DNA of 64,000 bases from an uncultured Eubacteriales bacterium. Its GTDB lineage: Bacteria > Bacillota > Clostridia > Oscillospirales > CAG-382. Of this stretch, positions 17,034 through 26,142 are shown piece by piece. Under the pieces are notes generated by a model. The model had not been told where the DNA came from. It searched no databases and saw only the letters and a program-made list of their open reading frames with translations. The DNA is taken from contig CAKSOW010000006.1 in the NCBI GenBank assembly GCA_934479825.1, positions 44,000 through 107,999 on the forward strand, given 5' to 3'. The translations under genes were made by a program, and so were the position numbers. Position 1 is the first letter of the stretch; each line of letters starts with the position of its first letter.

Positions 17034-18044
17034 TTAACCAACGATACCTGAACGTTCAATACCTTCAACAAACGAACGCTGAGCGAATAAGAATATGATA
17101 AAGAGCGGCAGGATTACCAAAAGTCCGCTGGTATTTGTGATAGCCGATTCCCAAAGTGCAGAGGCGGCATAGTCGGTCTTTAACGTCGGAGGAATCTTGT
17201 TTACGATGTTGGTAAGCAAGGGTTCCGCACTTGCCGTAAAGAACGGAGATGCCGTATAGAACGTATCCGTCCATTGCCAAGAGAAAGAGAACATAAATAC
17301 CGTCGTCATCATCGGAACGCTAAGCGGAATAATGATGCGGAAGAATGTTTCAAACACACCCGTACCGTCGATATAGGCAGCTTCTTCCAGTTCATCCGGC
17401 ACACCCTTATAGAACTGGCGGAAAATGAAGATATACAAACCGTTCTTAAAGGCAAGACCCGTAAGAGACAGAATGTAAATCGGCCATTCGGTATTCAAAA
17501 GGCTGATGGTCTTACCGGTAAACAGCTTGATGATACCGAGCACGTCGAAGTAACGGAACTTCATGAACATAGAAAGAAGAAGCGTATCATGCGGAATAAG
17601 AAGCGTGATAATAACCGCGATGAAGAGAATGTTTCTTCCCTTAAACTTGAACTTTGCGAAACCGTAGCCGATAATGGCACAGATGAAAGTCTGGAACAGA
17701 CCGCAAAGAATCGAGATACGTGCTGTGTTGAAGAGTGCCTGCCAATACTTGTTTTCCTTGATGATAAACACCCATTGGTCAAGCGTGGGATTCTTGGAAA
17801 TGAGTTTTACCGTCTGATCGGTGAAGTCGGTAGTGCTCATAAAGGAAGCCGCAATTTTTGTGATAAAAGGATACAGGATGATATAGGAAATACCTATCAA
17901 GAGGACATATCTTAAAATCATCCAGATGACCTTTCCGAGAAAGTCTAACGAAAACACACGCTGACGGAGTCGTTCGGCTCTGCCGACCTTTCCTTCAAAC
18001 TCAATGCGCATTTCTTTTCTCGTAAGCTTTTTTTGCTGATTCAT
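17034..18044 (-). CDS. Carbohydrate ABC transporter permease, MalG type (pair 2)
   Basis: A 336-residue inner-membrane protein with six predicted helices. The cytoplasmic EAA loop, which docks the ATPase, is at EEAAYIDGTGVFETFF near residue 215. The N-terminus carries an extra basic cytoplasmic stretch (about 40 residues) before the first helix. It starts at ATG 18044 after AAAGGAGGAAC and follows its MalF-type partner by 21 bases. This is the second MalF/MalG pair in the same locus. Confidence 0.9.
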   Translation of the reverse strand: MNQQKKLTRKEMRIEFEGKVGRAERLRQRVFSLDFLGKVIWMILRYVLLIGISYIILYPFITKIAASFMSTTDFTDQTVKLISKNPTLDQWVFIIKENKYWQALFNTARISILCGLFQTFICAIIGYGFAKFKFKGRNILFIAVIITLLIPHDTLLLSMFMKFRYFDVLGIIKLFTGKTISLLNTEWPIYILSLTGLAFKNGLYIFIFRQFYKGVPDELEEAAYIDGTGVFETFFRIIIPLSVPMMTTVFMFSFSWQWTDTFYTASPFFTASAEPLLTNIVNKIPPTLKTDYAASALWESAITNTSGLLVILPLFIIFLFAQRSFVEGIERSGIVG

Positions 18045-18065
18045 AATGATTTGTTCCTCCTTTCC

Positions 18066-19046
18066 TTAATCCTTACGCTGATAGAACACAAACATGGAGA
18101 TAATGCCGGTCACAACGGCGATAAGAAGCAATACCACCAAGAAGTAAATCCAAGACATGGCAGAGCTTAGCACACGTGCGTCACGCGTTGTTCCTTCGTA
18201 AACCCGGTTTATGTACGACATAACTTCATTGGACTTTGAGGTAAAGGAGTCGATGACCGTGTAAATGGTGTTTACCAAAATCATCGGGCTTATCATCGGG
18301 AAAGTAATCTTCCAGAATGTTTCCCAGCCGGTAGCACCGTCCATGGTGCAGGACTCATAAATAGCCGGTGAAATGGACTGTAAGCCTGCAAGGAAGATAA
18401 GCATCTGAACGCCGGAACGGTTGACGATATTGAAGATGTTATTAACAACGTCTACAACGTATTCAACAAGCTCTGTACCGACAGCCATATTGCCGAGAAG
18501 CGATGTAATGTCGAGCGCATTGACGATCTCAACCCCACCCGAGTTTTCCAAAACATCCGACGCGCCGGTATCGATACCACCGGAGCCCATATAGTTCATA
18601 ATGGCATTGGATTGGTCGATCTGGTCAATAAGACCGGTCGTTAAGATAACCGGGATAAAGAAGATCGCACGGAAAGCGGCACGTCCAACCATTTTCTGGT
18701 TCAAGACGATTGCCATAAACAGTGAGAAAATAACGATAGCCGGAACATCCAATACCAACTGTTTGAGGCTTGATGTGAGCACTCGCACGAAATTGGCATC
18801 GGAGAACAGCGCTTTGCTGTAATTCGCCCAACCGACGAACGTCAATTCATAACCGCCGCCACCGCCGCCAGCATTTGTCAAAAGATTGATTTCACTGAAA
18901 CTGAATTCAATCGACTGGAACAGCATCGGAATATACAGAAGTACGAATCCGATTACGAAAGGGAGTACGAACAACCATCCTGCTCTCGACTTTTTGGCGT
19001 CAAGAGAGGCAACCTTTTTCTTTTTAGGCTGAACCGCTTGATTCAT
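18066..19046 (-). CDS. Carbohydrate ABC transporter permease, MalF type (pair 2)
   Basis: A 326-residue permease. Lys-rich N-terminus (PKKKKVASL), first helix at WLFVLPFVIGFVLLYIP, and the EAA-like loop at ESCTMDGATGWETFWKITFP near residue 235. It has a long periplasmic-side insertion (about 150-205, with GSGGIDTGASD) that the MalF of pair 1 lacks. The ATG at 19046 has GGGGTG 8 bases upstream; a TTG two codons earlier is less likely. Confidence 0.9.
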   Translation of the reverse strand: MNQAVQPKKKKVASLDAKKSRAGWLFVLPFVIGFVLLYIPMLFQSIEFSFSEINLLTNAGGGGGGYELTFVGWANYSKALFSDANFVRVLTSSLKQLVLDVPAIVIFSLFMAIVLNQKMVGRAAFRAIFFIPVILTTGLIDQIDQSNAIMNYMGSGGIDTGASDVLENSGGVEIVNALDITSLLGNMAVGTELVEYVVDVVNNIFNIVNRSGVQMLIFLAGLQSISPAIYESCTMDGATGWETFWKITFPMISPMILVNTIYTVIDSFTSKSNEVMSYINRVYEGTTRDARVLSSAMSWIYFLVVLLLIAVVTGIISMFVFYQRKD

Positions 19047-19064
19047 TTTCAATACACCCCTTCC

Positions 19065-22028
19065 TTATTTCTGGGACGAGAGCGCAGGTTCTGCGCTGTC
19101 GTCCATTTCGTTAAACTGAATGAAGTTCATAGCTTCGACTGTCTGACCGTCTACCTCAACCGGATGTGTATTATAGTTGAGAATGAATCCGACGCCGTTA
19201 TCATAAACCACTTTCACCACACGGGTATCTAATGTTTCATGATGCGTGATGTAGGAATATTTGACTTTCTTCATCACACTGTTGAAGTTATTATACGTCG
19301 AAATCAGATCCTCTTTCCAGATGTCGAAACCGATTGCATAGTAACGGCTGAACACTTCAAACTGTTTAAGTTCAGAGGTGTTTTGCTTGGAAAGGATGAA
19401 ATAGAGGTTCGCACCGTTTTCGATCGCTTTGAGGACGCTGTAATCATAGTCACCGTCCAAGTTGATAGCACTTCCGGCGAATTCAACACTGCCGTGGAGA
19501 ACCATGCCGACAAACGGAATCGATTCGCTGGTATTGATGTTCAAGCTACTGTCAAGCGATACATCCAACACATGATCCACATACGGAAGCGTATAAGCGT
19601 TACCGCCTTCGACCATAAGGCTGCCGTTATCTTCTTTCATCTTGGAAAGCGCATTGGTAACTATGGTCTTGACATCTTCACGGTTAAGCGTGTAATCCTC
19701 ATTGTGGTCAGAGCTCAATTCCGAACCGAGAGTCGAAACGGAAATACCGGTCGAATCCAGTTTTGCAATATCATCGCGAACTTTGTCATAGAACTTGTTC
19801 ATTGAGGTCGGCGAAATGATGAGTGCACCTTTCTCGTTGAAGCCCTGATACAAGTCATTGTACTCACGATGAACTGCGCTACGGTCATCAATGGTCTTGG
19901 CAGAGTCTTTTTTGTAGTTAAACCCATCAAATTTGGAAAGCTTATGGACATAAACGAAATCAAAATCCGGATAAAGACCAACGCCATTTTCCTTGGCGTA
20001 AGCGGCAAGCTTTGCAAAGCCTTTCTTACCGCCGATAGCTTTCTCAATCTTGATCTTTGCCGGAACCGTATGGCTCATACCGCCGTTATACCAACCGGTA
20101 AGCTTGACATTGATATTGCGCACACCGCTGTCGGTAAGCTCTGTCAACATGTCTTCAGTCTGTTCAAAAGTTGTAAGCGGCATCTGAACATCAACCGGGA
20201 AACCGGCGACTTTTTTGGTCGTTTTAATGGAACCGAATGTTTCAAGGTACAGCGGAACATCATCCGATGTTTCATCGCCCTTGGCAATCTTCGTAAACGC
20301 ACCGGTCTCTGTAAGGTAATCACGGATTTCTGCAGCCATATCGTTATAGTCGCAGCCGTCACCGGTAATCGGGAAAATACGAAGCGTATAATTTCCGGTA
20401 TAACGTCTGTCGCTGTGAACCGTCCAGTTGGCAGAACCGGTGGTAGAAATTCCTTCCAGAACATACGAGTCATTCGGCTTAGGATAGAATGTGGTATAAA
20501 CCGAACTGTATTTATGTACCGTACCGCCGTGGTCTGCTGTGATTTCTGCCATGGCATCGCCTTCAACTAAGTACGCAACATAGCCAGCCGTTACCGTTTC
20601 CGCCGTTTCAGTGGTGTCGGCAGAAGTCGTATCGTCAGCGGTATCTGCATCCGCGTCCGAAGTATCGGTCGGCTCAGCATCAACTACCGGCTTTTCTTCA
20701 TCAAGAAGAGGAAGCGTTACCGCGTCATTTGCCGTCTCTTCGGCCGTATCCGCCGCATTATCGGTTTCATCTGTAACAGCCACGTCGGTTTCGACATCTG
20801 CTGTATCCGATTCCGCTACGGTTTCATCCGCAGATGCAGTCGCAGTAACAGTAGCTTTCTCCGGAGTTACCTGCTTGGTTTCCATGACACCGAAAGCCGG
20901 CAACCGCATGGTCTCCTGATAACTTCCGGAAATCGAATGGAAAGAATAATCTCTGCCGTAAAGCTTACCGGTCAAAGTAAAAGAACGGTTTCCGATATCT
21001 TCAAAACGGGTAATGGTACCGGAACCATCCGGAACCATGGTGAAACCGGTGTTCTGGTTACTGCCGGCGCAGAAGTACGGCAAGAACTTTACACTTTCCA
21101 ACGTATAGTTGGAAGAATCGTAACGGATGCTGCTGGCAGGCATGCGGATCGAAAGACCCATATCATCGACGTTATACTCAATGGCGAAGCGGAAAAGTGC
21201 AGGAGCCGCCGAGGTATCGACGTAATTGAGCATTTCGTACATTTCTTCGACTTTGGAATAATCGTCGTAGTATGTACCCTTGATGTAGCCTTCCAATTCA
21301 AGCATTTCGCGGTTACCGACGCCGGTATCCAAAACGTAAATGGCGTATTTTTCGGTAATCGGCCACTTTAACTTCATCGCTTCGACAGTTGCCGAAGACT
21401 GACCGGATGCATTCGGGTCTTTTAAGCTATAATAAGCGGAAAGTTTTTTATATTCTCTCGAACCTTCTTCAAAATAGGAAAGAATATTCTTTTCAAAAGC
21501 TTCTTTCTCAATCTGGCGCGGAACGATGTATTTAACCGCTTCACGGCCGATGGTGTATTCGACGCGAAGCCCGGTACGTGTAGCCGACATGTGAATCTGC
21601 TTGGTTTCATCCGAAGCAAAGGCCGCATCAGCAAAGCTGTTAAGGCTTACGATCGTTCCGGCGTTGTCGCTGTACGAAAGAATGATCTGGGAAAGCAACT
21701 GCTGCTTGACCGCATCCGAAGATTTGGAGGTTGCTACATCATACGGATTGGTTAAGAGGATCTGACCGGTGGCCTTGACAAGAAGTCCGACTTCGCCGGT
21801 TTCTTCCAAACCGTAGATAGCATAATCATCGGTTTCAAAGTAAAGCGACATGGTTGCAAGCTTGGATTTTGCGCTTGAAAACGGTTGACCGAGATAGTCA
21901 AAGGTTTCCTCTTTTTCGGTTTTGTCGTCTTTCTTGGTATCGTCCGCAGCAAGAACGCTAAGCGGCGAAAACGCGGAAAGAATCATAACAAGCGAAAGAA
22001 AATAGATAAGTAGATTTTTTGCCTTCAT
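19065..22028 (-). CDS. DUF5696-type exported protein
   Basis: A 987-residue secreted or surface protein. Signal peptide at residues 1-28 (LLIYFLSLVMILSAFSPLSVLA). It matches my recollection of the DUF5696 family, which accompanies MalFG-type loci in Paenibacillus and Clostridia. Residues 385-490 are a low-complexity Thr/Ala/Asp/Glu linker that divides a beta-rich N-terminal half from a C-terminal half with a TIM-barrel-like pattern (GLYPDFDFVYVH, ISVSTLGSELSSDH). Possibly a polysaccharide-binding or degrading surface protein; the function is unknown. ATG 22028 follows AAAGGAGC. Confidence 0.7.
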   Translation of the reverse strand: MKAKNLLIYFLSLVMILSAFSPLSVLAADDTKKDDKTEKEETFDYLGQPFSSAKSKLATMSLYFETDDYAIYGLEETGEVGLLVKATGQILLTNPYDVATSKSSDAVKQQLLSQIILSYSDNAGTIVSLNSFADAAFASDETKQIHMSATRTGLRVEYTIGREAVKYIVPRQIEKEAFEKNILSYFEEGSREYKKLSAYYSLKDPNASGQSSATVEAMKLKWPITEKYAIYVLDTGVGNREMLELEGYIKGTYYDDYSKVEEMYEMLNYVDTSAAPALFRFAIEYNVDDMGLSIRMPASSIRYDSSNYTLESVKFLPYFCAGSNQNTGFTMVPDGSGTITRFEDIGNRSFTLTGKLYGRDYSFHSISGSYQETMRLPAFGVMETKQVTPEKATVTATASADETVAESDTADVETDVAVTDETDNAADTAEETANDAVTLPLLDEEKPVVDAEPTDTSDADADTADDTTSADTTETAETVTAGYVAYLVEGDAMAEITADHGGTVHKYSSVYTTFYPKPNDSYVLEGISTTGSANWTVHSDRRYTGNYTLRIFPITGDGCDYNDMAAEIRDYLTETGAFTKIAKGDETSDDVPLYLETFGSIKTTKKVAGFPVDVQMPLTTFEQTEDMLTELTDSGVRNINVKLTGWYNGGMSHTVPAKIKIEKAIGGKKGFAKLAAYAKENGVGLYPDFDFVYVHKLSKFDGFNYKKDSAKTIDDRSAVHREYNDLYQGFNEKGALIISPTSMNKFYDKVRDDIAKLDSTGISVSTLGSELSSDHNEDYTLNREDVKTIVTNALSKMKEDNGSLMVEGGNAYTLPYVDHVLDVSLDSSLNINTSESIPFVGMVLHGSVEFAGSAINLDGDYDYSVLKAIENGANLYFILSKQNTSELKQFEVFSRYYAIGFDIWKEDLISTYNNFNSVMKKVKYSYITHHETLDTRVVKVVYDNGVGFILNYNTHPVEVDGQTVEAMNFIQFNEMDDSAEPALSSQK

Positions 22029-22044
22029 TTTTTTGCTCCTTTCG

Positions 22045-24273
22045 CTATACTCGATATGATAATTCGGTGATAATGCTGGCGATGAAAGAAACGATCTTTC
22101 CGACGAGGCTGGAAAACAGCACGCCGATAAACATGATAAACGCCATACCGACTATCGTGGCAAGTGTTGTAAGTACGTTTTTGAAGAGCGTATAATCGTG
22201 AATGACCATCGTACCGAAAAACAGTAAGAAACCAACCCAGAAGTACGCTACATTCATGGCAAGCGAAAGAATCGACGCTTCATTTAAGGTAACAATGTTG
22301 GAGAGCAACGTCGTCAATACCAAGAAGGCCGGCAGCGGGAACAGCGAATAGCACGTTGCGATATAAATATCTTTCATGCTGCCTTCGCCGTCAAACAGTG
22401 TCGTCAAACACCAGTTTGCAACAACCCAAAGGATGATCGGCAGAAGAATCGAAACGGCAGAAATCAGAATATTCATATCAGCCGGATGCGGATCGATCAA
22501 ATAAGCTTTGCCGACAAGCGAGTAAATATAGGTAACAATGGTGATGGCAAGAATGAAAGTAGCGCCTTTGGAGGATGCGCGTTTTTCATGCTTGATATCC
22601 CAGAAACCGTCAAACGGATGGAACATGACATGGAAACCATACAGCCATTCTTCTTTGAGGGTACGCTTGGGCTTCATCACCTGCCCTGCTACGTTGACCT
22701 TTTTAGCATAACCGAACAGTTTGCCAAGCAGATAGAAGAACAGGATAACAACGACCGGTACAACTAACGCATACTTTTCAACCCATGCCTTACGCACATG
22801 CTGATAAGCTTCTGAATAGTGCTCGGTATCGTATGCATACTGATAGGATTCCATTGCCTCTTGGTATTTTTCCTGACGGGCAAGGCTCTGGCCGATTCCA
22901 ATATAGGACATATCGAAATTAGAGTTTCTCTGCAAGATGTTCTCCCAGTGTTCAGCCGCCTTATCGTACTGGCGGTCTCTTTGGAGTTTCAGAACCTCAA
23001 CCAGTTCGTCTCCATAAGAAGTACGCTTGAAAACAGTGATATTATCGTTTTCTTTGTCGAGAACCAACATGTTCGTGCCGGCATAGTCGATTGCCTGAAC
23101 CATTGTGAGGTTTCCGAGCTGGCTACCCTTATCGCCGAAAGCAAAGAGCAGATTGCCGTCCTCATCGTAGGTGAAGATTCTCTGACGTTTCTGATCGATG
23201 ATCGACCATGTTCCCTCCGGACCGAGAGCGATATCCACGATCGTCGAAGGACCGGTAATGGTGAAATTCGGAGTTGCTGTTGCGGTAGTAGTGAAATTGA
23301 TTTCACCGACCGGCGGATAGAAACCGGTACGTTTCATAACGTCCTTACCGCTCGGATTTAGCTTTTTGGCCGGCGAATACTTGCTATCAGAACTCTTGGA
23401 GTTGATGGCATTGGTAAGGTCGGTCTCAGAAATTGATGCAGTCGTTGCATACACGAAGCCCTGTTCATCAATGTTGATGTTATTGAATTCGAGGGTAACG
23501 GTGCTGATGGACTGTTTTCTCTGTTCTTGGGTCTGGAAACGGCGCCAGATCATATCCATGAGGGACATAGACTGCGTTTGAGTACCCAAGAAACCGGTAA
23601 ATTTACCTTCGTGGTTCATGGAAATGATACCCTGATAGGTAGTGGAAGAAACAACGTAAATATAACCGGATGTACCGACGGCAACTGCAATCGGCTTATA
23701 GATGTGGTCGTCCGGGAACACTTCGCTTTTCGGTTCTTCAATGATGCGGATGAAATCGCCGCGCTTGTACTCGTCCGTATCGACCGTCGAGAATACAAGA
23801 ATACGCGCTGCATCGGTATCGCATACATACAGTTCCTTATCCGTTGCGTACAGACCGCGAGGAGTGGAAATGCTGTCCGGTACGCCCCAGTTATTGACGA
23901 ATGTCGTAAGCTCGTATTCATAGGAATACTTGCAGGTGTCGAAATCGTACTTGATGGCAATGACGCGCGGCGTGTCTCCACCGTCTGCGATATAGAGCAT
24001 GCCGTCCCATTCGCTGGTGTACTTATCCTGTCCGGTTTCCTTGATAAAAGTTTTACCGATACAGAAATCATACGGCTCGTTAATCGGAGTTTCAAGTCCC
24101 AAGGACGAGGAACTAATTGTTTCATACGGCACATAGGCATGCGGCGATTCAACATAGTTTCCGTCGATATCGTAGGTATACGTCGAATACGGGATAATCG
24201 CACCGACCGGGATACTGCTTACTATCATAAGCAAGCAGAAAGCAAGGAGAAATACGTTTCTTAATTTTTTCAT
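22045..24273 (-). CDS. NHL-repeat / Yip1-domain membrane protein
   Basis: A 742-residue membrane protein in three parts. After a signal peptide (VFLLAFCLLMIVSSIPVGA), residues 60-430 form an NHL-like propeller (GMLYIADGGDTPRVIAI, LYVCDTDAARILVFS, MLVLDKENDNITVF). Residues 440-500 look like TPR-type helices (YDKAAEHWENILQRNSNF). A membrane helix (VVPVVVILFFYLL) then leads to a Yip1-like multi-helix domain at 550-742. An outer-face sensor propeller joined to a membrane domain is plausible, but nothing fixes the role. It sits between the two permease pairs. The ATG at 24273 follows AAGGAGGAATGTGACA. Confidence 0.7.
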   Translation of the reverse strand: MKKLRNVFLLAFCLLMIVSSIPVGAIIPYSTYTYDIDGNYVESPHAYVPYETISSSSLGLETPINEPYDFCIGKTFIKETGQDKYTSEWDGMLYIADGGDTPRVIAIKYDFDTCKYSYEYELTTFVNNWGVPDSISTPRGLYATDKELYVCDTDAARILVFSTVDTDEYKRGDFIRIIEEPKSEVFPDDHIYKPIAVAVGTSGYIYVVSSTTYQGIISMNHEGKFTGFLGTQTQSMSLMDMIWRRFQTQEQRKQSISTVTLEFNNINIDEQGFVYATTASISETDLTNAINSKSSDSKYSPAKKLNPSGKDVMKRTGFYPPVGEINFTTTATATPNFTITGPSTIVDIALGPEGTWSIIDQKRQRIFTYDEDGNLLFAFGDKGSQLGNLTMVQAIDYAGTNMLVLDKENDNITVFKRTSYGDELVEVLKLQRDRQYDKAAEHWENILQRNSNFDMSYIGIGQSLARQEKYQEAMESYQYAYDTEHYSEAYQHVRKAWVEKYALVVPVVVILFFYLLGKLFGYAKKVNVAGQVMKPKRTLKEEWLYGFHVMFHPFDGFWDIKHEKRASSKGATFILAITIVTYIYSLVGKAYLIDPHPADMNILISAVSILLPIILWVVANWCLTTLFDGEGSMKDIYIATCYSLFPLPAFLVLTTLLSNIVTLNEASILSLAMNVAYFWVGFLLFFGTMVIHDYTLFKNVLTTLATIVGMAFIMFIGVLFSSLVGKIVSFIASIITELSYRV

Positions 24274-24287
24274 TGTCACATTCCTCC

Positions 24288-25151
24288 TTAGTCTTTCATA
24301 CCGGAGCTTGCCATCGTTTCGATGATGTTGCTCTGCGTGATAATAAATACCGTAACCGGAACAAGCATCATGATAACCGTAGCAGCAGCGGCGGCGCCGG
24401 AACGGACGATACCGCCGGCAAGAATTTGCTGAATTGCGTAGTTGAAGGTTTTAAGCTCTTCACTGTAAATGTAAACTGACGTACCGCTGTTCCAAAGTCC
24501 TTGGAAACAGTACACGATTAAAGTCAACCATGCCGGTTTTACCATCGGCATAACGATCTTCCAATAAATGGTAAGCTCCTTGGCGCCGTCGAGGCGGGCA
24601 GATTCAAGAACGGAATCCGGAACAGTCGTTTCCATGAACTGACGCATGAGGTAGAAACCAAGCGTCTGACCGAAAGCCGGAATAATGAGCGACCAATAGG
24701 TATCGATCATATGCAGAGCCGACATGATGATAAAGTTGGAGAGCGCGGTAACCGTTGCATTAAACATAAGAGAATAATAAACGATCTGGAACATTGCCTT
24801 GCGGCCGGGGAAATTGATCTTGGTCATTGCATAAGCCGCAAGAGACGCAAGGAACAAATGACCGCCGGTACCGGCAACCGAAACAAATGCGGTATTGAAT
24901 ATGTAACGCGAGAACGGAACCCAGCTTTCACTCATTAAACGGAAGAGTTCCTGATAGTTTTTCAAGCTCGGATTCTGCACCAAAAAGCGCGGAGGGAACA
25001 TCCACAATTCATCAAGCGGTTTCAAGGATTGGGAAATCGCATAGACCATAGGAAGGAACATGAATGCGCCGAAGATAATAAGAATCAGATTGATTCCGAT
25101 ATCGCCGCCGACCGAGCGGTTAAATGAACGTTTTTTAATCTTGAATTTCAT
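24288..25151 (-). CDS. Carbohydrate ABC transporter permease, MalG type (pair 1)
   Basis: A 287-residue permease with six helices and the EAA loop at LESARLDGAKELTIYW near residue 195. Start ATG 25151 after GAAGGTGGG, one base after the MalF-type gene. Together with the solute-binding protein and the partner permease it forms the membrane part of an oligosaccharide importer. Confidence 0.92.
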   Translation of the reverse strand: MKFKIKKRSFNRSVGGDIGINLILIIFGAFMFLPMVYAISQSLKPLDELWMFPPRFLVQNPSLKNYQELFRLMSESWVPFSRYIFNTAFVSVAGTGGHLFLASLAAYAMTKINFPGRKAMFQIVYYSLMFNATVTALSNFIIMSALHMIDTYWSLIIPAFGQTLGFYLMRQFMETTVPDSVLESARLDGAKELTIYWKIVMPMVKPAWLTLIVYCFQGLWNSGTSVYIYSEELKTFNYAIQQILAGGIVRSGAAAAATVIMMLVPVTVFIITQSNIIETMASSGMKD

Positions 25152-25152
25152 A

Positions 25153-26103
25153 TCATTTACCCACCTTCGACAGCATTTTGTTTACTAAAACGTTTGCACC
25201 GATCATGATAGCAAAGAGGATCGTTGCAATAGCCGAAGCATAACCGACTTCCCAACGCTGGTTACCGTAGTCCTCCAAGTGGTGCATAATGGTATGAGCG
25301 GCATAGTCAACACTGGGGAATCCGCAGAGTGCCGTAACGACAGCACCAAAACCGAATGAACCGGTAATCGACATGATTGCCGCGAACATCATCTGGTTTT
25401 TCATAACGGGCAGCGTAACATACCATAACTCCTGCCAACGGTTCTTGATACCGTCCACCGCAGCGGCTTCGTAAAGGGATTTATCAACCACCTGAAAACC
25501 TGCGATAAACGAAAGGAACGAAGTACCAAGTGAAGTCCACAGAGCAACCAGTATAACAAGCCCCATGATATAGTCGGTGTCCTGGAACCAGAGAATCGGG
25601 CTGGAAATAATGCCTAACTTCATAAGAGTACCGTTTACCCAGCCGTATTGGTCACTGGAAAACAGCGTCTGCCAGATGAGGTAAACCTGGCCGGAAATAC
25701 TCGGTGCATAGAAGATAAGCGTTACTACGGCACGAATCTTCGGCGTCAGTTCATTGATGAACCATGCAAACATCAAGCACAATAAGTATGAGACCGGACC
25801 TGTCATGGTTGCAAATATGAGTGTGTTACTGCAAGCCAAGAGGAAAATATCATCGTCCAGCAAGAGACGGATGTAATTGTCCAAGCCGACGAAAACCGGA
25901 AATTCCAGCATATTGAACTGCGTAAAGCTAAGAAGCAAGGATACGACAACCGGCACGACCGTGAACGTCATAAAGATCAAATAGTACGGAGCTACCATAA
26001 AGTAACCGGCTTTATGAATCTTCATTTCACGGAGCGTCCACTGCCATTTAGTCATATCTTTTCTGAGCTTTGGCGCCTTTTCGGCGCTGACCTTTTCAGA
26101 CAT
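25153..26103 (-). CDS. Carbohydrate ABC transporter permease, MalF type (pair 1)
   Basis: A 316-residue permease; helices begin at YFMVAPYYLIFMTFTVVPVV, and the EAA loop is at YEAAAVDGIKNRWQELWY near residue 215. The ATG at 26103 has GAGGAG 9 bases upstream; the in-frame GTG at 26112 lies too near that site. It is 40 bases after the solute-binding protein gene. Confidence 0.92.
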   Translation of the reverse strand: MSEKVSAEKAPKLRKDMTKWQWTLREMKIHKAGYFMVAPYYLIFMTFTVVPVVVSLLLSFTQFNMLEFPVFVGLDNYIRLLLDDDIFLLACSNTLIFATMTGPVSYLLCLMFAWFINELTPKIRAVVTLIFYAPSISGQVYLIWQTLFSSDQYGWVNGTLMKLGIISSPILWFQDTDYIMGLVILVALWTSLGTSFLSFIAGFQVVDKSLYEAAAVDGIKNRWQELWYVTLPVMKNQMMFAAIMSITGSFGFGAVVTALCGFPSVDYAAHTIMHHLEDYGNQRWEVGYASAIATILFAIMIGANVLVNKMLSKVGK

Positions 26104-26142
26104 TGAATTCACTCCTCGATTTATCCTTTAATTAAATGTGTC

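Noticed and set aside
17274..17915. A 213-codon plus-strand frame in the permease gene
   Set aside because: Highly charged shadow of a membrane protein gene; typical of the complementary strand of hydrophobic codons.
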